Assembly (NCBI RefSeq): GCF_035645195.1
Contig: NZ_DASQNA010000037.1
Span: 1-64,000, forward strand
Reading direction: 5' to 3'
DNA length: 64,000 nt
From: Paenibacillus sp.
Lineage (GTDB): Bacteria; Bacillota; Bacilli; Paenibacillales; YIM-B00363
Shown here: positions 20,785 through 30,071 of the stretch, in pieces
Position numbering within the stretch: the stretch's first letter is position 1
How the letters are laid out: each line of letters starts with the position of its first letter
Notes under the pieces: generated by a model
The model's database searches: none
Seen by the model: only the letters and a program-made list of their open reading frames with translations
What the model was told of the DNA's origin: nothing
Position numbers and translations under genes: made by a program

Positions 20785-21432
20785 TTACGCCTGATAGAGC
20801 GATTGCAGCGCAAGCTTGATCAGCTTGTCCGCGCCGTCCGTCGGCTGGGCTTTCCCTTTCACGTCGCGCCACGCGCGCTCCGTCTCCGCGTCGGTATAGC
20901 CGAGCGCGAGGAGCGCGTCCTTCGCTTCCCGCCATGCGGCCGGCAGCCCGGCGCCCGCGGCGGTCGACGCCGCCGCGGCTTCGCCGGCGGCGAAGCCCGC
21001 ATCCAGCGCGCCGAGCCCGATCGGCACGCCGATGCCGTCAAGCTTGTCCTTCAGATCGAGGACGATGCGCTGCGCCGTCTTCTTGCCGATGCCCGGCAGA
21101 CGCGTCAGGAACGTCAGATCGTCGCTCTGGATCGCGCTGACGATGCGCTCCGGCGTGCCGCCCGACAATACGCCGAGCGCGACGCGCGGTCCGATGCCCG
21201 TCACGTCGAGCAGCTTGCGAAACAGCGCCTGCTCCTCCCGCGTCGCGAAGCCGAACAGCTGCACCGCGTCCTCGCGCACATGATAATGAATGAACAGCGT
21301 CACCGTCTGCTCCGCCTTGCCGGCGAACGCGTACGGATTCGCGCAGAAGACGCGATATCCGACGTCGCGCACGTCGAGCACGATGCCCTCGGCGTCGACG
21401 GCGATTGGTTTTCCCCGCAAAAAATCGATCAT
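20785..21432 (-). CDS. ruvA: Holliday junction DNA helicase subunit RuvA
   Basis: A 215-residue junction-recognition subunit. It has an N-terminal OB domain (MIDFLRGKPIAVDAEG), two helix-hairpin-helix motifs (LLDVTGIGPRVAL, LTRLPGIGKKTAQRI), an Ala-rich flexible linker (about 145-170), and the RuvB-binding C-terminal domain (DALLALGYTDAETERA). Overlaps ruvC by 4 bp. Confidence 0.98.
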   Translation of the reverse strand: MIDFLRGKPIAVDAEGIVLDVRDVGYRVFCANPYAFAGKAEQTVTLFIHYHVREDAVQLFGFATREEQALFRKLLDVTGIGPRVALGVLSGGTPERIVSAIQSDDLTFLTRLPGIGKKTAQRIVLDLKDKLDGIGVPIGLGALDAGFAAGEAAAASTAAGAGLPAAWREAKDALLALGYTDAETERAWRDVKGKAQPTDGADKLIKLALQSLYQA

Positions 21433-21944
21433 GGTTTATGTACTCCGTTCCCGTTTCCTTTCATCCGGTCCAAAAACGTCGACGAATGCGCATGGCAAAT
21501 CGCGACGGCGAGCGCATCCGCCACGTCGTCCGGCTTCGGCACGGACACGAGGTTCAAAAACATGCGCACCATCTCCTGCACCTGCCGCTTCTCCGCCTTG
21601 CCGTAGCCGACCACGGCCTGCTTCACCTGCAGCGGCGTGTACTCCGCCACCGGAAGCCCTCGCTGAACGGCGGCCAGCACGAGCACGCCGCGCGCCTGTC
21701 CGACCGACAACGCCGTCGTGACGTTCTTATTGAAGAACAGCTTCTCGATGGCCACGGCGTCCGGCTGATATTTGTCGATCAGCTGCAGCGCGGTTTCGTA
21801 GATTTGCTTCAATCGTACGCCTTGGTCCGTCTCCGCTTCGGTCGTAATGCACCCGTATTGAATCGGATGCAGCTTGCTGCCGATTTTGTCGACGAACCCG
21901 AACCCGACAATGGCGAGGCCGGGGTCGATTCCCAAAATTCTCAA
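21429..21944 (-). CDS. ruvC: Crossover junction endodeoxyribonuclease RuvC
   Basis: A 171-residue Holliday junction resolvase. The four acidic catalytic residues are visible: Asp in MRILGIDPG (D7), Glu in AVAIEKLFF, and two Asp in PDDVADALAVAICH. B. subtilis lacks ruvC and uses RecU; Paenibacillaceae often carry RuvC in a ruvCAB operon, as here. It is the first gene of the operon ending at yajC. Confidence 0.98.
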   Translation of the reverse strand: MRILGIDPGLAIVGFGFVDKIGSKLHPIQYGCITTEAETDQGVRLKQIYETALQLIDKYQPDAVAIEKLFFNKNVTTALSVGQARGVLVLAAVQRGLPVAEYTPLQVKQAVVGYGKAEKRQVQEMVRMFLNLVSVPKPDDVADALAVAICHAHSSTFLDRMKGNGNGVHKP

Positions 21945-22005
21945 AAGTCCTCTCTCCCATCCGCCATTGTAGCGAACATATGTATTCCTAGAAGGTTATC
22001 ATACC

Positions 22006-22043
22006 AAAAAAAAGACGAGAGCGTCCATCCTCTCGTCTTTTTC
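22006..22043 (-). terminator. Terminator after bofC
   Basis: AAAAAGACGAGAG and CTCTCGTCTTTTT form a strong hairpin, with eight A residues to the left giving a U-tract for minus-strand RNA. It can end the bofC transcript just before ruvC begins; the T-run on the other side makes it potentially bidirectional. Confidence 0.9.
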
Positions 22044-22089
22044 GCGCCTGACCCGCCGCGTCCTCCGCCTCCCGGCGTCCGTTCGCCGC

Positions 22090-22746
22090 TTACGCGCCCG
22101 GCTTCATTACTTTTTCCGTCTCGTCGATCGCGTAATCGCTGAACGTCGACAGCACGCTGTTGTAGTCCGCGATGTCGGTGATCTTGATGCCGTCGCGCAG
22201 CTGCTGGACGACTTCGCCCGGCAGCGAGCTTTCCAAATGCTCGATATTCAATTGGAAGAACGTCTTCACCGCGCGTTCCTCGCGGGGCGGCCCGCGGAAC
22301 AGCGTCAAATTGCCGCCCGCGTCGACGCCGATGTACGAGTTTTCCTTGCACGCGTCGGACAAGTCGTCGATATGCTCCGTGAAGACGACTTTGTCCGCGG
22401 CGACGGCGTAAAACTCCCACTCCGGATGGTCGGCCGCGAGCTTCGCGATGTTCTCCGGCGGCATGACGCCTAGCGCGCGTTCGTCCTCGCCGCATACATA
22501 CAGCCGACGAAGCGTGACCGACGCCTCCCGCGTCAGCTCGCTCGGCGACGCCGGCGGCTTGCCGCCGGGCGCGAACACGGAGAGCGCGTCTCCGAGCCGC
22601 CGCGGTTCGCCGTCTCCCGAACCGGAAGCGGACGCGTATAGAAAAGCCAGCCCGGCCGCCAGCGCAAGCATGCCGAGCGCCAGCCAGCGGCGTTTTAGGC
22701 GCAGCCGTTTTTTGAACCGTTTTTTAATAAGACCGAAAAAGCCCAT
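22090..22746 (-). CDS. bofC: BofC-like intercompartmental signalling protein
   Basis: A 218-residue exported protein with an N-terminal membrane anchor (about 19-42) after a very basic start (IKKRFKKRLRLKRRW). Two conserved Cys (VCGEDE and DACKEN) and the repeated block TLFRGPPREE...FFQLNIEHLESSLP fit the BofC C-terminal domain family. In B. subtilis BofC is a forespore protein that restrains the SpoIVB protease and so the sigma-K checkpoint. Its place beside ruv and the safA-like gene matches B. subtilis. A terminator follows. Confidence 0.88.
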   Translation of the reverse strand: MGFFGLIKKRFKKRLRLKRRWLALGMLALAAGLAFLYASASGSGDGEPRRLGDALSVFAPGGKPPASPSELTREASVTLRRLYVCGEDERALGVMPPENIAKLAADHPEWEFYAVAADKVVFTEHIDDLSDACKENSYIGVDAGGNLTLFRGPPREERAVKTFFQLNIEHLESSLPGEVVQQLRDGIKITDIADYNSVLSTFSDYAIDETEKVMKPGA

Positions 22747-22853
22747 TGAACTTCCTTCACCCCTGACAAATTCCGCTTAGGTTACATTCCCTATTCTAGC
22801 CAGCGGCGGAAAGGAGTATACAATCGGAAGATTCGACGGGCCGTTTCGGTCCT

Positions 22854-22902
22854 TCGGTCAATCGTTCAGTCGGTCAATCGTTCAGTCGGTCAATCGTGTC
22901 AG
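22854..22902. repeat. 16-bp tandem repeat over the stop codon of the SafA-like gene
   Basis: TCGGTCAATCGTTCAG occurs at 22854-22869 and 22870-22885, and a third copy at 22886-22902 is altered near its end. The stop codon of the minus-strand LysM gene (22899-22901) lies within the third copy. Confidence 0.92.
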
Positions 22903-24005
22903 TCGCGGATCCACGGCTTCGAGCCGCGAGGCGCCGAACGGCGGCCGGCGCCTCTGCGCTTCAGGAACGAGCGGAGCGCGGCCGTGCCGGAAGAGACGCG
23001 CGCCTTCCGCTGGCGGCCCGCTTTGCCGGACGATGCCTTCGCTTCGTCCGCCTTCGCTTGCGCCGCTGCGTCGACCGGAGCTGCAGCGGCCGGCGCTGCT
23101 TCGGCAGGCGCCGCGGGAGACTCCGGCCCTTGGATGGCGCTCGTGAACGCGCGCTCCTGCGGCGCCGTATTCCCGCCCCGCAGCGGCAGCGCATACGGCA
23201 GGCGGATGCCCGCGCCCGCGCTCCCGCCGCAGCCGCAGTCGCCGGCCGCCGGAGCGCCGAACGGCGCATACGCCGGCGCCATCGGCTCGGTCATCGCGCC
23301 GAACGGCACCGGCCATGACGGCGGCGGCGCCTGCACGCCCGCGACCCCCATCGGCGCGACGCCGTACGGACCCATCGGCCACATCGGCAAGCCCGCCGGC
23401 ACCGCAGGCGTCGGCAGCGTAATGTACGGGTGCTGCGCCGGCTCGTCGCCCATCCCGCTCCACTTCACGTGCAGCGGCGACGTGTTCGCCTCCGGCATTT
23501 CCGTCTTATAATGGGCCGGAATGCCGGCGTTCGGCGCCGCTTGCGCGTTCGCGTTCGCATTCGCGTACGCATCCGCCGGATACGCCGCGAACGGCAGCTC
23601 CGCGTTCGGCCAACCGGAGATCGTCGCCGTCTCGCCGGCCGAAGGCGCCACGGGCAGCGCGCTCGCCGCTTCGGCCGCGGCTTCGACGGACGCCTCCGCC
23701 GCCTGCGGGAGCGCGCCCGCCGCGCCTTCGTTCCGCGCCGCCGCGAACGACTCAGGCGCGCGGGGCGGCGCCGTCGGCGCGAGGCCCGCGAACGCGGCCT
23801 CCTCGCTTCTCGCCGCGGCGAGCTCCGCCGCCGGCGCCGTCTTCATCGCGACCGGACCGGTCGGAATTTTCACCTTCGTTCCTTTGGCAAGCGTCCCTTC
23901 AGCGGTAAGCTGCGGGTTGGCCGAACGGATGCGCTCCGGGGCCACGCCGTATTGTTGCGACAAAGCGGAAATCGTATCTCCGTCTCTTGCGATATGGAGT
24001 CTCAA
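22899..24005 (-). CDS. safA: LysM-domain spore coat assembly protein, SafA-like
   Basis: A 368-residue protein with one N-terminal LysM domain (about 1-48: DGDTISALSQQYGVAPERI...VKIP). A long Ala/Pro-rich low-complexity region follows (about 50-185), including an Ala-Asn repeat near 155. Then come a Pro/Gly/Met-rich segment with HVKWSGMGDE and a CGCGG cluster, and a basic tail rich in Arg. SafA of B. subtilis is a LysM coat-assembly protein that binds SpoVID; it also lies near bofC and ruvAB. The LysM start and synteny support the name, but the C-terminal body is not alignable by eye, so the call is mostly by position. Confidence 0.7.
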   Translation of the reverse strand: MRLHIARDGDTISALSQQYGVAPERIRSANPQLTAEGTLAKGTKVKIPTGPVAMKTAPAAELAAARSEEAAFAGLAPTAPPRAPESFAAARNEGAAGALPQAAEASVEAAAEAASALPVAPSAGETATISGWPNAELPFAAYPADAYANANANAQAAPNAGIPAHYKTEMPEANTSPLHVKWSGMGDEPAQHPYITLPTPAVPAGLPMWPMGPYGVAPMGVAGVQAPPPSWPVPFGAMTEPMAPAYAPFGAPAAGDCGCGGSAGAGIRLPYALPLRGGNTAPQERAFTSAIQGPESPAAPAEAAPAAAAPVDAAAQAKADEAKASSGKAGRQRKARVSSGTAALRSFLKRRGAGRRSAPRGSKPWIRD

Positions 24006-24172
24006 AACGTCCCCTCCTCTTCCTTGCCGAAATGTAAGTACCCGCGCGAACGCGCCTGCCCGGAGGCGGTGTGCGTTCGCCTAGTGCACTACATCTTATG
24101 CAAGGAAGGGCCGTTTGACATCCAAAAAAACCGATTCCCGTAAATTCGCTTCCCGCCGCCCGTTCTAATGCG

Positions 24173-24553
24173 TCAGTCCCCGGGCTGCACCTTGCCTTCC
24201 GGTCCGAGCGCCTCCGCCAAATCGTCCTGCACGCTGCGTTCCGACAGCGGCACGCCGGTCCGGTACGCGGCGCGGCCGATCAAATGACCGGCGACGGGCG
24301 CCGTCGCGAACACGAACGCGACCGCGAGCAGCATCTTCGCGCTCGCTACCCCATGGAACCACAGGAAAAACAAGAAGCCGGCGAGCAAAATACACAGGAC
24401 GCCGAGCGTCGACGCTTTCGTCGCGGCGTGCGAGCGCAAATAGACGTCGGGCATCCGGACGAGCCCGAACGAGCTGACGGCGCACAGCAGCGCGCCGAGC
24501 AGCACGAGAACGGCGACGATCGCCTCACCGGCTCCCTGGATCGTCTCGATCAT
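24173..24553 (-). CDS. mrpG: Na+/H+ antiporter subunit MrpG (MnhG)
   Basis: A 126-residue membrane protein with three helices. The [23 protein letters not shown] stretch is the MnhG/MrpG signature. It is the last gene of the seven-gene Mrp operon and overlaps mrpF by 29 bp. The C-terminal 30 residues are hydrophilic. Mrp complexes exchange cytoplasmic Na+ (and K+) for protons at alkaline pH or high sodium. Confidence 0.95.
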   Translation of the reverse strand: MIETIQGAGEAIVAVLVLLGALLCAVSSFGLVRMPDVYLRSHAATKASTLGVLCILLAGFLFFLWFHGVASAKMLLAVAFVFATAPVAGHLIGRAAYRTGVPLSERSVQDDLAEALGPEGKVQPGD

Positions 24554-24821
24554 GTTCGATCACCGCCCCTCTTTCGATATATTTCGAAAACGCGATCGTG
24601 CCGAGAAACGACACGATGCCGATGAGCAGCACGATGTCCGCGTACGATTCCGACCTCAGCATGATCGAGACGATCGCGATGATCGACAGCAGCTGAATGC
24701 CGACCATATCGAGCGCGATGACGCGGTCCGGCATCGACGGCCCGCGCATGACCCGATAGAGCGCCCCCAGCACCGACAACGAAATAATGATCAAGGCGAT
24801 TACCAGCGCCGTGTTCAGCAT
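24525..24821 (-). CDS. mrpF: Na+/H+ antiporter subunit MrpF (MnhF)
   Basis: A 98-residue protein with three transmembrane helices. It contains [20 protein letters not shown] (about 22-41), diagnostic of MrpF/PhaF. In B. subtilis MrpF (also MnrC) is additionally linked to cholate efflux. Its start abuts the mrpE stop (one-base overlap). Confidence 0.96.
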   Translation of the reverse strand: MLNTALVIALIIISLSVLGALYRVMRGPSMPDRVIALDMVGIQLLSIIAIVSIMLRSESYADIVLLIGIVSFLGTIAFSKYIERGAVIEHDRDDPGSR

Positions 24822-25303
24822 TACCGCGTCACCTCCAATATCGCCCGCTCGAACGAGCCTTTAATTTGCCGTTTCAGTTCGTCGGCGTCCTCGATATCGA
24901 TCGCGTGAATGTACAGCGTGTCTTGATCGGGGGACACCTCCAGCGTCAACGTGCCTGGCGTCAGCGTGATGAGACAGGCGAGCAAGGACACTTCCCAATC
25001 GGAGCGAAGCTCCGTCTCGTACGCGAACACGCCGGGCCGCACCTTCAGCTTCGGCTGTAAAATGTGCTGGATGACAACCAGATTGGACAGCACGAGCTCT
25101 TTTAAAAACAAGCCAAGCAGCTTCAGAATCGCCCACAGCTTTTTCGCGTAAAAGGGAACGCGGAAAAATCGGCGAAACGCGAACAAAAACACGAATCCGA
25201 TCGCATACCCGACGACGAAGCCGACGAACGAGCCGTCGCCCGACAGCAGCATCCAGATCAGCGCTAGCAGCCCGTTCAATACAATTTGAAACGCCATATG
25301 CAT
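24821..25303 (-). CDS. mrpE: Na+/H+ antiporter subunit MrpE (MnhE)
   Basis: A 160-residue membrane protein. Two N-terminal helices are followed by a cytoplasmic domain with SLLACLITLTPGTLTLEVSPD and LYIHAIDI, the MnhE signature. The alternative Met at residue 3 is equally possible. It lies directly after mrpD with no spacer. Confidence 0.96.
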   Translation of the reverse strand: MHMAFQIVLNGLLALIWMLLSGDGSFVGFVVGYAIGFVFLFAFRRFFRVPFYAKKLWAILKLLGLFLKELVLSNLVVIQHILQPKLKVRPGVFAYETELRSDWEVSLLACLITLTPGTLTLEVSPDQDTLYIHAIDIEDADELKRQIKGSFERAILEVTR

Positions 25304-26776
25304 CTACTCCTTTAGCACGGCTTCGATGTACAGCTCGGGCCGCGCAAGCGTATCGCCCGCAAGCGACGCGTAGTCGTTCACCCATTCGGCGCCGACGCCG
25401 AGCAGGACGAGCAGCGCGAGCAGGACGGCGCACGGCGCGAGCAGTCCGGCCGGCGCGGATGCCGGGGGCGCTTCCGTCTTCGGCTCGCCCCAGAACGCGC
25501 CCATGAACAGCTTCATGAACGACAGCAGCACGAGCAGGCTCGACGCGAGCGCGACGGCCGCGCCGACGTAATGTTCGGCCTGCAGCGCCCCCTGCACGAT
25601 CAGCAGCTTGCCGACGAAGCCGCTGAGCGGCGGAACGCCCGCGATCGCAAGTCCCGCCGCGAGCGTCATCCACCCGAGCGCCGGCGAGCGTTCGATCAGC
25701 CCGCCCATGCGCGGCAGCTTGTCGGTGCCGGCGAGCGCGATCAGCCAGCCGCCGAGCAGAAAGACGAGCGCCTTCGCCGGCATATCGTGCAACAGATAAA
25801 ACACGACGCCGTCCAGCGCCGCTTCGGACGCCGCCGCGACGCCGAGGCCGATCAACCCGACCGCCACGACGATGTTGTAAATAAGGATGCGCGGCACGTC
25901 CTTATAAGCGATCGCCCCGAGCGCTCCGAGCGCCATCGTCGCGATGCTCATCCAGCCGATAAGCGGCCGGGTGAAATCCGGGTCGGAGGCGAACATGAGC
26001 GTGAACGTACGAACGATCGCGTAAGCGCCGACTTTCGTCAGAAGCCCGCCGAACATCGCGGCGACGACCGGCGGCGGCGCGCCGTACGAGCCGGGCAGCC
26101 AAAAGTGCAGAAACAGTCCCGCCTTCAGCGCGAACACGACGAGCAGCAGCACGGCGATGACGTTGAGCGCGCCGCCCTGCCCCGCCTCGGCGACCCGTTC
26201 GGCGATATGCGCCATGTTGAGCGTGCCGAGCGCCGCGTATAAATACGCCATCGTCGCGACGAACAGCGTCGAGGAGACGATGTTGATCAAGATATATTTG
26301 ATCGACTCCCGCAGCTGCCGCTTCTCGCCGCCGAGAACGATCATCGCGTACGAGGAGATGAGCATCACCTCGAAGCAGACGAACAGGTTGAAGATGTCCC
26401 CGGTTAAAAACGAACCCGCGACGCCGACGGTCAAAAACTGCGAAAACGCATAGAAGTGGTGCTTCTCTCGCCCTTCGCCGATCGTCCGGAACGCGTAAAA
26501 CGTACACGCCGCCATGACGACTCCCGTCGCGAGCACGAGCAGCGCCGCCAGCATGTCCGCGACGAACACGATGCCGTACGGCGGCAGCCAAGCGCCCATG
26601 TACAGCGTCTGAATGCCGTCGGTCCGCACCTGCTGGACGAGATGCGCGCTGGCCGCGACGTTCACGAGAACGCTGACGCCGGCGATCGTTCGCTGCGCGC
26701 GCACGTTCGCGACGAATATGAGCAGCACCGCCGTAAACAGCGGGATCAATAACGGAAAAACGACTGTATTATTCAT
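25304..26776 (-). CDS. mrpD: Na+/H+ antiporter subunit MrpD (MnhD)
   Basis: A 490-residue polytopic subunit related to complex I NuoL/M/N, with about 14 helices. Conserved charged residues of the proton channel are visible, including Glu136 in CFEVMLISSYA and Lys in FALKAGLFLHFWLP. It overlaps mrpC by 8 bp. In the Mrp family MrpA and MrpD form the ion-conducting part. Confidence 0.97.
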   Translation of the reverse strand: MNNTVVFPLLIPLFTAVLLIFVANVRAQRTIAGVSVLVNVAASAHLVQQVRTDGIQTLYMGAWLPPYGIVFVADMLAALLVLATGVVMAACTFYAFRTIGEGREKHHFYAFSQFLTVGVAGSFLTGDIFNLFVCFEVMLISSYAMIVLGGEKRQLRESIKYILINIVSSTLFVATMAYLYAALGTLNMAHIAERVAEAGQGGALNVIAVLLLVVFALKAGLFLHFWLPGSYGAPPPVVAAMFGGLLTKVGAYAIVRTFTLMFASDPDFTRPLIGWMSIATMALGALGAIAYKDVPRILIYNIVVAVGLIGLGVAAASEAALDGVVFYLLHDMPAKALVFLLGGWLIALAGTDKLPRMGGLIERSPALGWMTLAAGLAIAGVPPLSGFVGKLLIVQGALQAEHYVGAAVALASSLLVLLSFMKLFMGAFWGEPKTEAPPASAPAGLLAPCAVLLALLVLLGVGAEWVNDYASLAGDTLARPELYIEAVLKE

Positions 26777-27107
26777 CGTCGGCCCCCTTCAGCTGCTCCA
26801 TGTCGTCCGTGCGCAGCTCCTGATACGCTCGGTACGCGAGCACGAAGAAGAACGACGTCACTCCGAAGCTGATGACGATCGACGTCAAAATAAGCGCCTG
26901 CGGCAGCGGATCCACATAAGCGCCCGCCTTCTCCCCGAGGAGCGGTGCCGCGCCTGTCTTCAGCCCCGCCATCGTCATAAGCAGCAGATGGACGCCGTGG
27001 CTGAGCATGGCGGTGCCGAGTACGATCCTCAGCAGACTCCGGCTCAATATCATGTATGTGCCGACGCTGAACAACGCGCCGATCAGTATGGCCATTAACG
27101 TTTCCAT
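26769..27107 (-). CDS. mrpC: Na+/H+ antiporter subunit MrpC (MnhC)
   Basis: A 112-residue NuoK-like subunit with three helices. GTYMILSRSLLRIVLGTAMLSHGVHLLL and PLPQALILTSIVISFG match the MnhC pattern. It follows mrpB by 3 bp and overlaps mrpD by 8 bp. Confidence 0.96.
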   Translation of the reverse strand: METLMAILIGALFSVGTYMILSRSLLRIVLGTAMLSHGVHLLLMTMAGLKTGAAPLLGEKAGAYVDPLPQALILTSIVISFGVTSFFFVLAYRAYQELRTDDMEQLKGADDE

Positions 27108-27110
27108 CGG

Positions 27111-27533
27111 TTACCGGTCCTCCCCGATCGACAGAATGATCGTCATCGTGACGCCGACGACGGACAAGAAGACGCCGAGGTCGAACAGGACGGCCGTAGC
27201 GAGCTCTTTTTCGCCTAAGAAAGGCAAATGTTTATACGCGAACGTATGGCTTAGAAACGGAACATCGAACACGAACGAGCCGACGCCCGTCAGCACCGCG
27301 ATCATGAGGCCGATCGCCGTCAGCGTCCGAAAATCGATCGGCACGACGTTCCGAATCGTCTTCAAATCGAAGGCGAGCGCCAGCAGCACGAGCGCCGAAG
27401 CGGTCATGAGGCCGCCGATGAACCCGCCTCCCGGCTCGTTGTGGCCGGCGAAAAACAGATGCGCGGCGAACGCCAAGATGATGAACATGACGACCTTGGC
27501 GGCCGTGCGCAAAATGACATCATTAGCTTTCAT
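27111..27533 (-). CDS. mrpB: Na+/H+ antiporter subunit MrpB (MnhB)
   Basis: A 140-residue protein with four helices and GHNEPGGGFIGGLMTASALVL (about 29-49), the MnhB signature. Overlaps the mrpA stop by 11 bp. Confidence 0.96.
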   Translation of the reverse strand: MKANDVILRTAAKVVMFIILAFAAHLFFAGHNEPGGGFIGGLMTASALVLLALAFDLKTIRNVVPIDFRTLTAIGLMIAVLTGVGSFVFDVPFLSHTFAYKHLPFLGEKELATAVLFDLGVFLSVVGVTMTIILSIGEDR

Positions 27534-29952
27534 GCGGCGACTCCCCTCCTCTCCTCTTGTTCCCCGCGCGAAGCCGCACCATGGCGTAAATGCCGAGAGA
27601 CGCGATGCCGAGCACCATGATTTCCAGCAGCGTATCGAAGCCGCGGAAGTCGACCAGGATGACGTTGACGACGTTTTTGCCGCCGCCGAGATGGTAGCTT
27701 TCCCGCACGTAATACTCCGAGATGGAAGCGAATTTCGCCCCCCCGTTCACGGCCAGCGCCGTCGCCGTCACGGTTGCGCCGACGCCGAGCGCGATCAACG
27801 CGTTGCCGATGCGGAAGCGGCGCGTCGACGGCTCTTTGCGCAGCTTCGGCAAATGGTAGAAGCACAGCAGGAACAATGCGACCGACACCGTCTCCACGAT
27901 CATTTGCGTCAAAGCGAGATCCGGCGCGCGGAACAGGACGAAAAACAGCACGACCATATACCCGACGGCCCCGACAAGCACGATCATCGTCATCCGGGAG
28001 CGGACGAACGGAACGGCCAGCGTGGCGAGCAGCGTCGCCGCCATCAGCAGCGCCTCGTAGATCGTCGTCTCCGACGTTCCTTCGAACGTAAAGCTCAGCG
28101 TGCCTGTCGCGATCAGGGCGCTGCCGACCGCCGCGATCATAAAGGCGAAAATGTACACCAAATACATGCGCAAGGAGCCGGTCATATAGCCGTTCGTCAG
28201 CGCGGAAGCGCCCCGCTCCAGACCGGACAGCCCTTTCTCGTAAAACGCATTAAGCGTCCATTTCCGAGGAAATGTTCCGTACACGCCCTGCCAGCGGCGG
28301 AACTGCGCGTACAGCAGCGAGCCGAGCGCGACGACGCCGATCGTCATGAACAGCTCCGTCGTCCAGCCGTGCCAGAACGTAATGTGGACGTGGAAATGTT
28401 CGTCGTGGGCGAGCAGCGTCGGCAGCAGCGCCGTCAGCGCCGGTTCGATCAGCGAGTAGCTAAGCAGGTCCGGAAACAAGCCGAATACGACAACGAGCGA
28501 AACGAGCACCGCCGGGGACAGCAGCAAACCGAGCGGCGCTTCGTGCGGCGCCTTCGGAAGCGGCTCCTCCTTGCGCTTCCCGAGGAACGTCCGGAACACG
28601 AACAAGACGCTGTACACGAACGTAAAGACGCTGGCCAGCCAAGCGAGCGCCGGGAACAAGATTCCCCACGTTTCCATCGCGAAGAAGTCCATCTTCGAAG
28701 CGTTCAGCAAGCCGGTGAAAAACATCTCCTTGCTCAGGAAGCCGTTGAACGGCGGCAAGCCGGCCATCGAGCCCGCCCCGACGACCGCGAACGTAAAGCT
28801 GATCGGCATGAGCGCGGCGAGCCCGCCCAGTTTGCGAATATCTCGCGTGCCGGTTTCATGGTCCACGATGCCGGCGACCATAAACAGCGCGCCCTTGAAT
28901 GTCGCGTGGTTAATCAGGTGAAACACCGCCGCCGTCATGGCTAGCACGTACGCGTTGGACGACGCGCCGCCCCCGAACGCGAGCGCCGCCGACCCGAGGC
29001 CGAGGAGGCACATGATCAGCCCGAGCTGGCTCACGGTGGAGAACGCCAATATCGCCTTCAGGTCGGTTTGCTTCACCGCTTGGAACGAACCCCAACAGAG
29101 CGTCGCCAGCCCGAAGGCCGAGACGAGCCAAAACCATTCGGCCGAGCCGCCGAACACCGGCGTCATTCGGGCGACGAGGTACAAGCCCGCTTTGACCATC
29201 GTCGCCGAGTGCAAGTAGGCGCTCACCGGCGTCGGCGCTTCCATCGCGTCCGGCAGCCAGATGTGGAACGGGAACATCGCCGACTTCGTGAACGCGCCGA
29301 GCAGCATCAGCAGCATCGCCGGCAGGAACAGCGCGTGGTCCTTCAGGGCGTCCGCCGCGGCGATCGCGCCGCGAATGCTGAATGTGCCCGTCGCTTCGCG
29401 CAGCAGCAAGATGCCCGCGAGCATCGCGAAGCCGCCGAACACGGTAATGAGCATCGACTTGAGCGCGCCCGCCTGCGATTTCTCTCTGCGGTACCAGAAC
29501 GCGATCAACAGAAACGAGGATAAGCTCGTCAACTCCCAAAACCCGTACATCGCGATAAGATTATCGGACATGACGAGCCCGAGCATCGCGCCCATGAACA
29601 ACAGCAGGTACACGTAAAAGTGCCGCACTTGTTCCTTCGTTCGGGATAAATAAAAAATCGAATACAGCGTGACTAAACTGCCGATGCCCGAAATGAGCAG
29701 CGCGAACAGCAAACTCCACCCGTCCGCCACGAACGCGAGCTCGATGCCGAACGACGGCATCCACGGCAGCGAATGCGCGACCGTCTCTCCGGAGCGGACG
29801 ACGGGGAGCAGCGACAGGCAGTAAGCGAATATAGCGACCGGCAGCGGCAGCACGAACCAGCCGGCGTGCGGTCGCGGCATCAACGCGCTGAGCAGCGGGA
29901 CGACGATCGCCCACGCGAAAGGCGCCAATGCGGCGGCATGCAACCAAGACAA
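27523..29952 (-). CDS. mrpA: Na+/H+ antiporter subunit MrpA (MnhA)
   Basis: An 809-residue subunit with a NuoL-like N-terminal two thirds and a C-terminal extension resembling MrpB-type and NuoJ-like segments (APDLALTQMIVETVSVALFL, VNVILVDFRGFDTLLEIMVL). Glu140 lies in YGFWELTSLSSFLL, and NHATFKGALFMVAGIVDHETGTRD is also conserved. It is the first gene of mrpABCDEFG, so the operon is complete and in canonical order. No obvious regulator gene adjoins; transcription probably starts in 29953-30070. Confidence 0.97.
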   Translation of the reverse strand: MSWLHAAALAPFAWAIVVPLLSALMPRPHAGWFVLPLPVAIFAYCLSLLPVVRSGETVAHSLPWMPSFGIELAFVADGWSLLFALLISGIGSLVTLYSIFYLSRTKEQVRHFYVYLLLFMGAMLGLVMSDNLIAMYGFWELTSLSSFLLIAFWYRREKSQAGALKSMLITVFGGFAMLAGILLLREATGTFSIRGAIAAADALKDHALFLPAMLLMLLGAFTKSAMFPFHIWLPDAMEAPTPVSAYLHSATMVKAGLYLVARMTPVFGGSAEWFWLVSAFGLATLCWGSFQAVKQTDLKAILAFSTVSQLGLIMCLLGLGSAALAFGGGASSNAYVLAMTAAVFHLINHATFKGALFMVAGIVDHETGTRDIRKLGGLAALMPISFTFAVVGAGSMAGLPPFNGFLSKEMFFTGLLNASKMDFFAMETWGILFPALAWLASVFTFVYSVLFVFRTFLGKRKEEPLPKAPHEAPLGLLLSPAVLVSLVVVFGLFPDLLSYSLIEPALTALLPTLLAHDEHFHVHITFWHGWTTELFMTIGVVALGSLLYAQFRRWQGVYGTFPRKWTLNAFYEKGLSGLERGASALTNGYMTGSLRMYLVYIFAFMIAAVGSALIATGTLSFTFEGTSETTIYEALLMAATLLATLAVPFVRSRMTMIVLVGAVGYMVVLFFVLFRAPDLALTQMIVETVSVALFLLCFYHLPKLRKEPSTRRFRIGNALIALGVGATVTATALAVNGGAKFASISEYYVRESYHLGGGKNVVNVILVDFRGFDTLLEIMVLGIASLGIYAMVRLRAGNKRRGGESPHES

Positions 29953-30071
29953 CGGAATTCCTCCTATCCATGCGTATCTATCTCATTCGACCTGCCGTAT
30001 AAAAATAGCTCGAAAGGCCGACCTTGATAATGGAACGTCTCCACATCATATCATTTCCAGAGGTGGGCTTC

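Noticed and set aside
24006-24172. Terminator for the mrp operon
   Set aside because: There is an A7 run (24122-24129) but no adjacent inverted repeat of useful length; only a short direct repeat TTCCCG was seen.
27007-28944. 645-codon plus-strand open frame opposite mrpA
   Set aside because: Shadow frame of the mrp genes; composition and lack of motifs indicate no protein.
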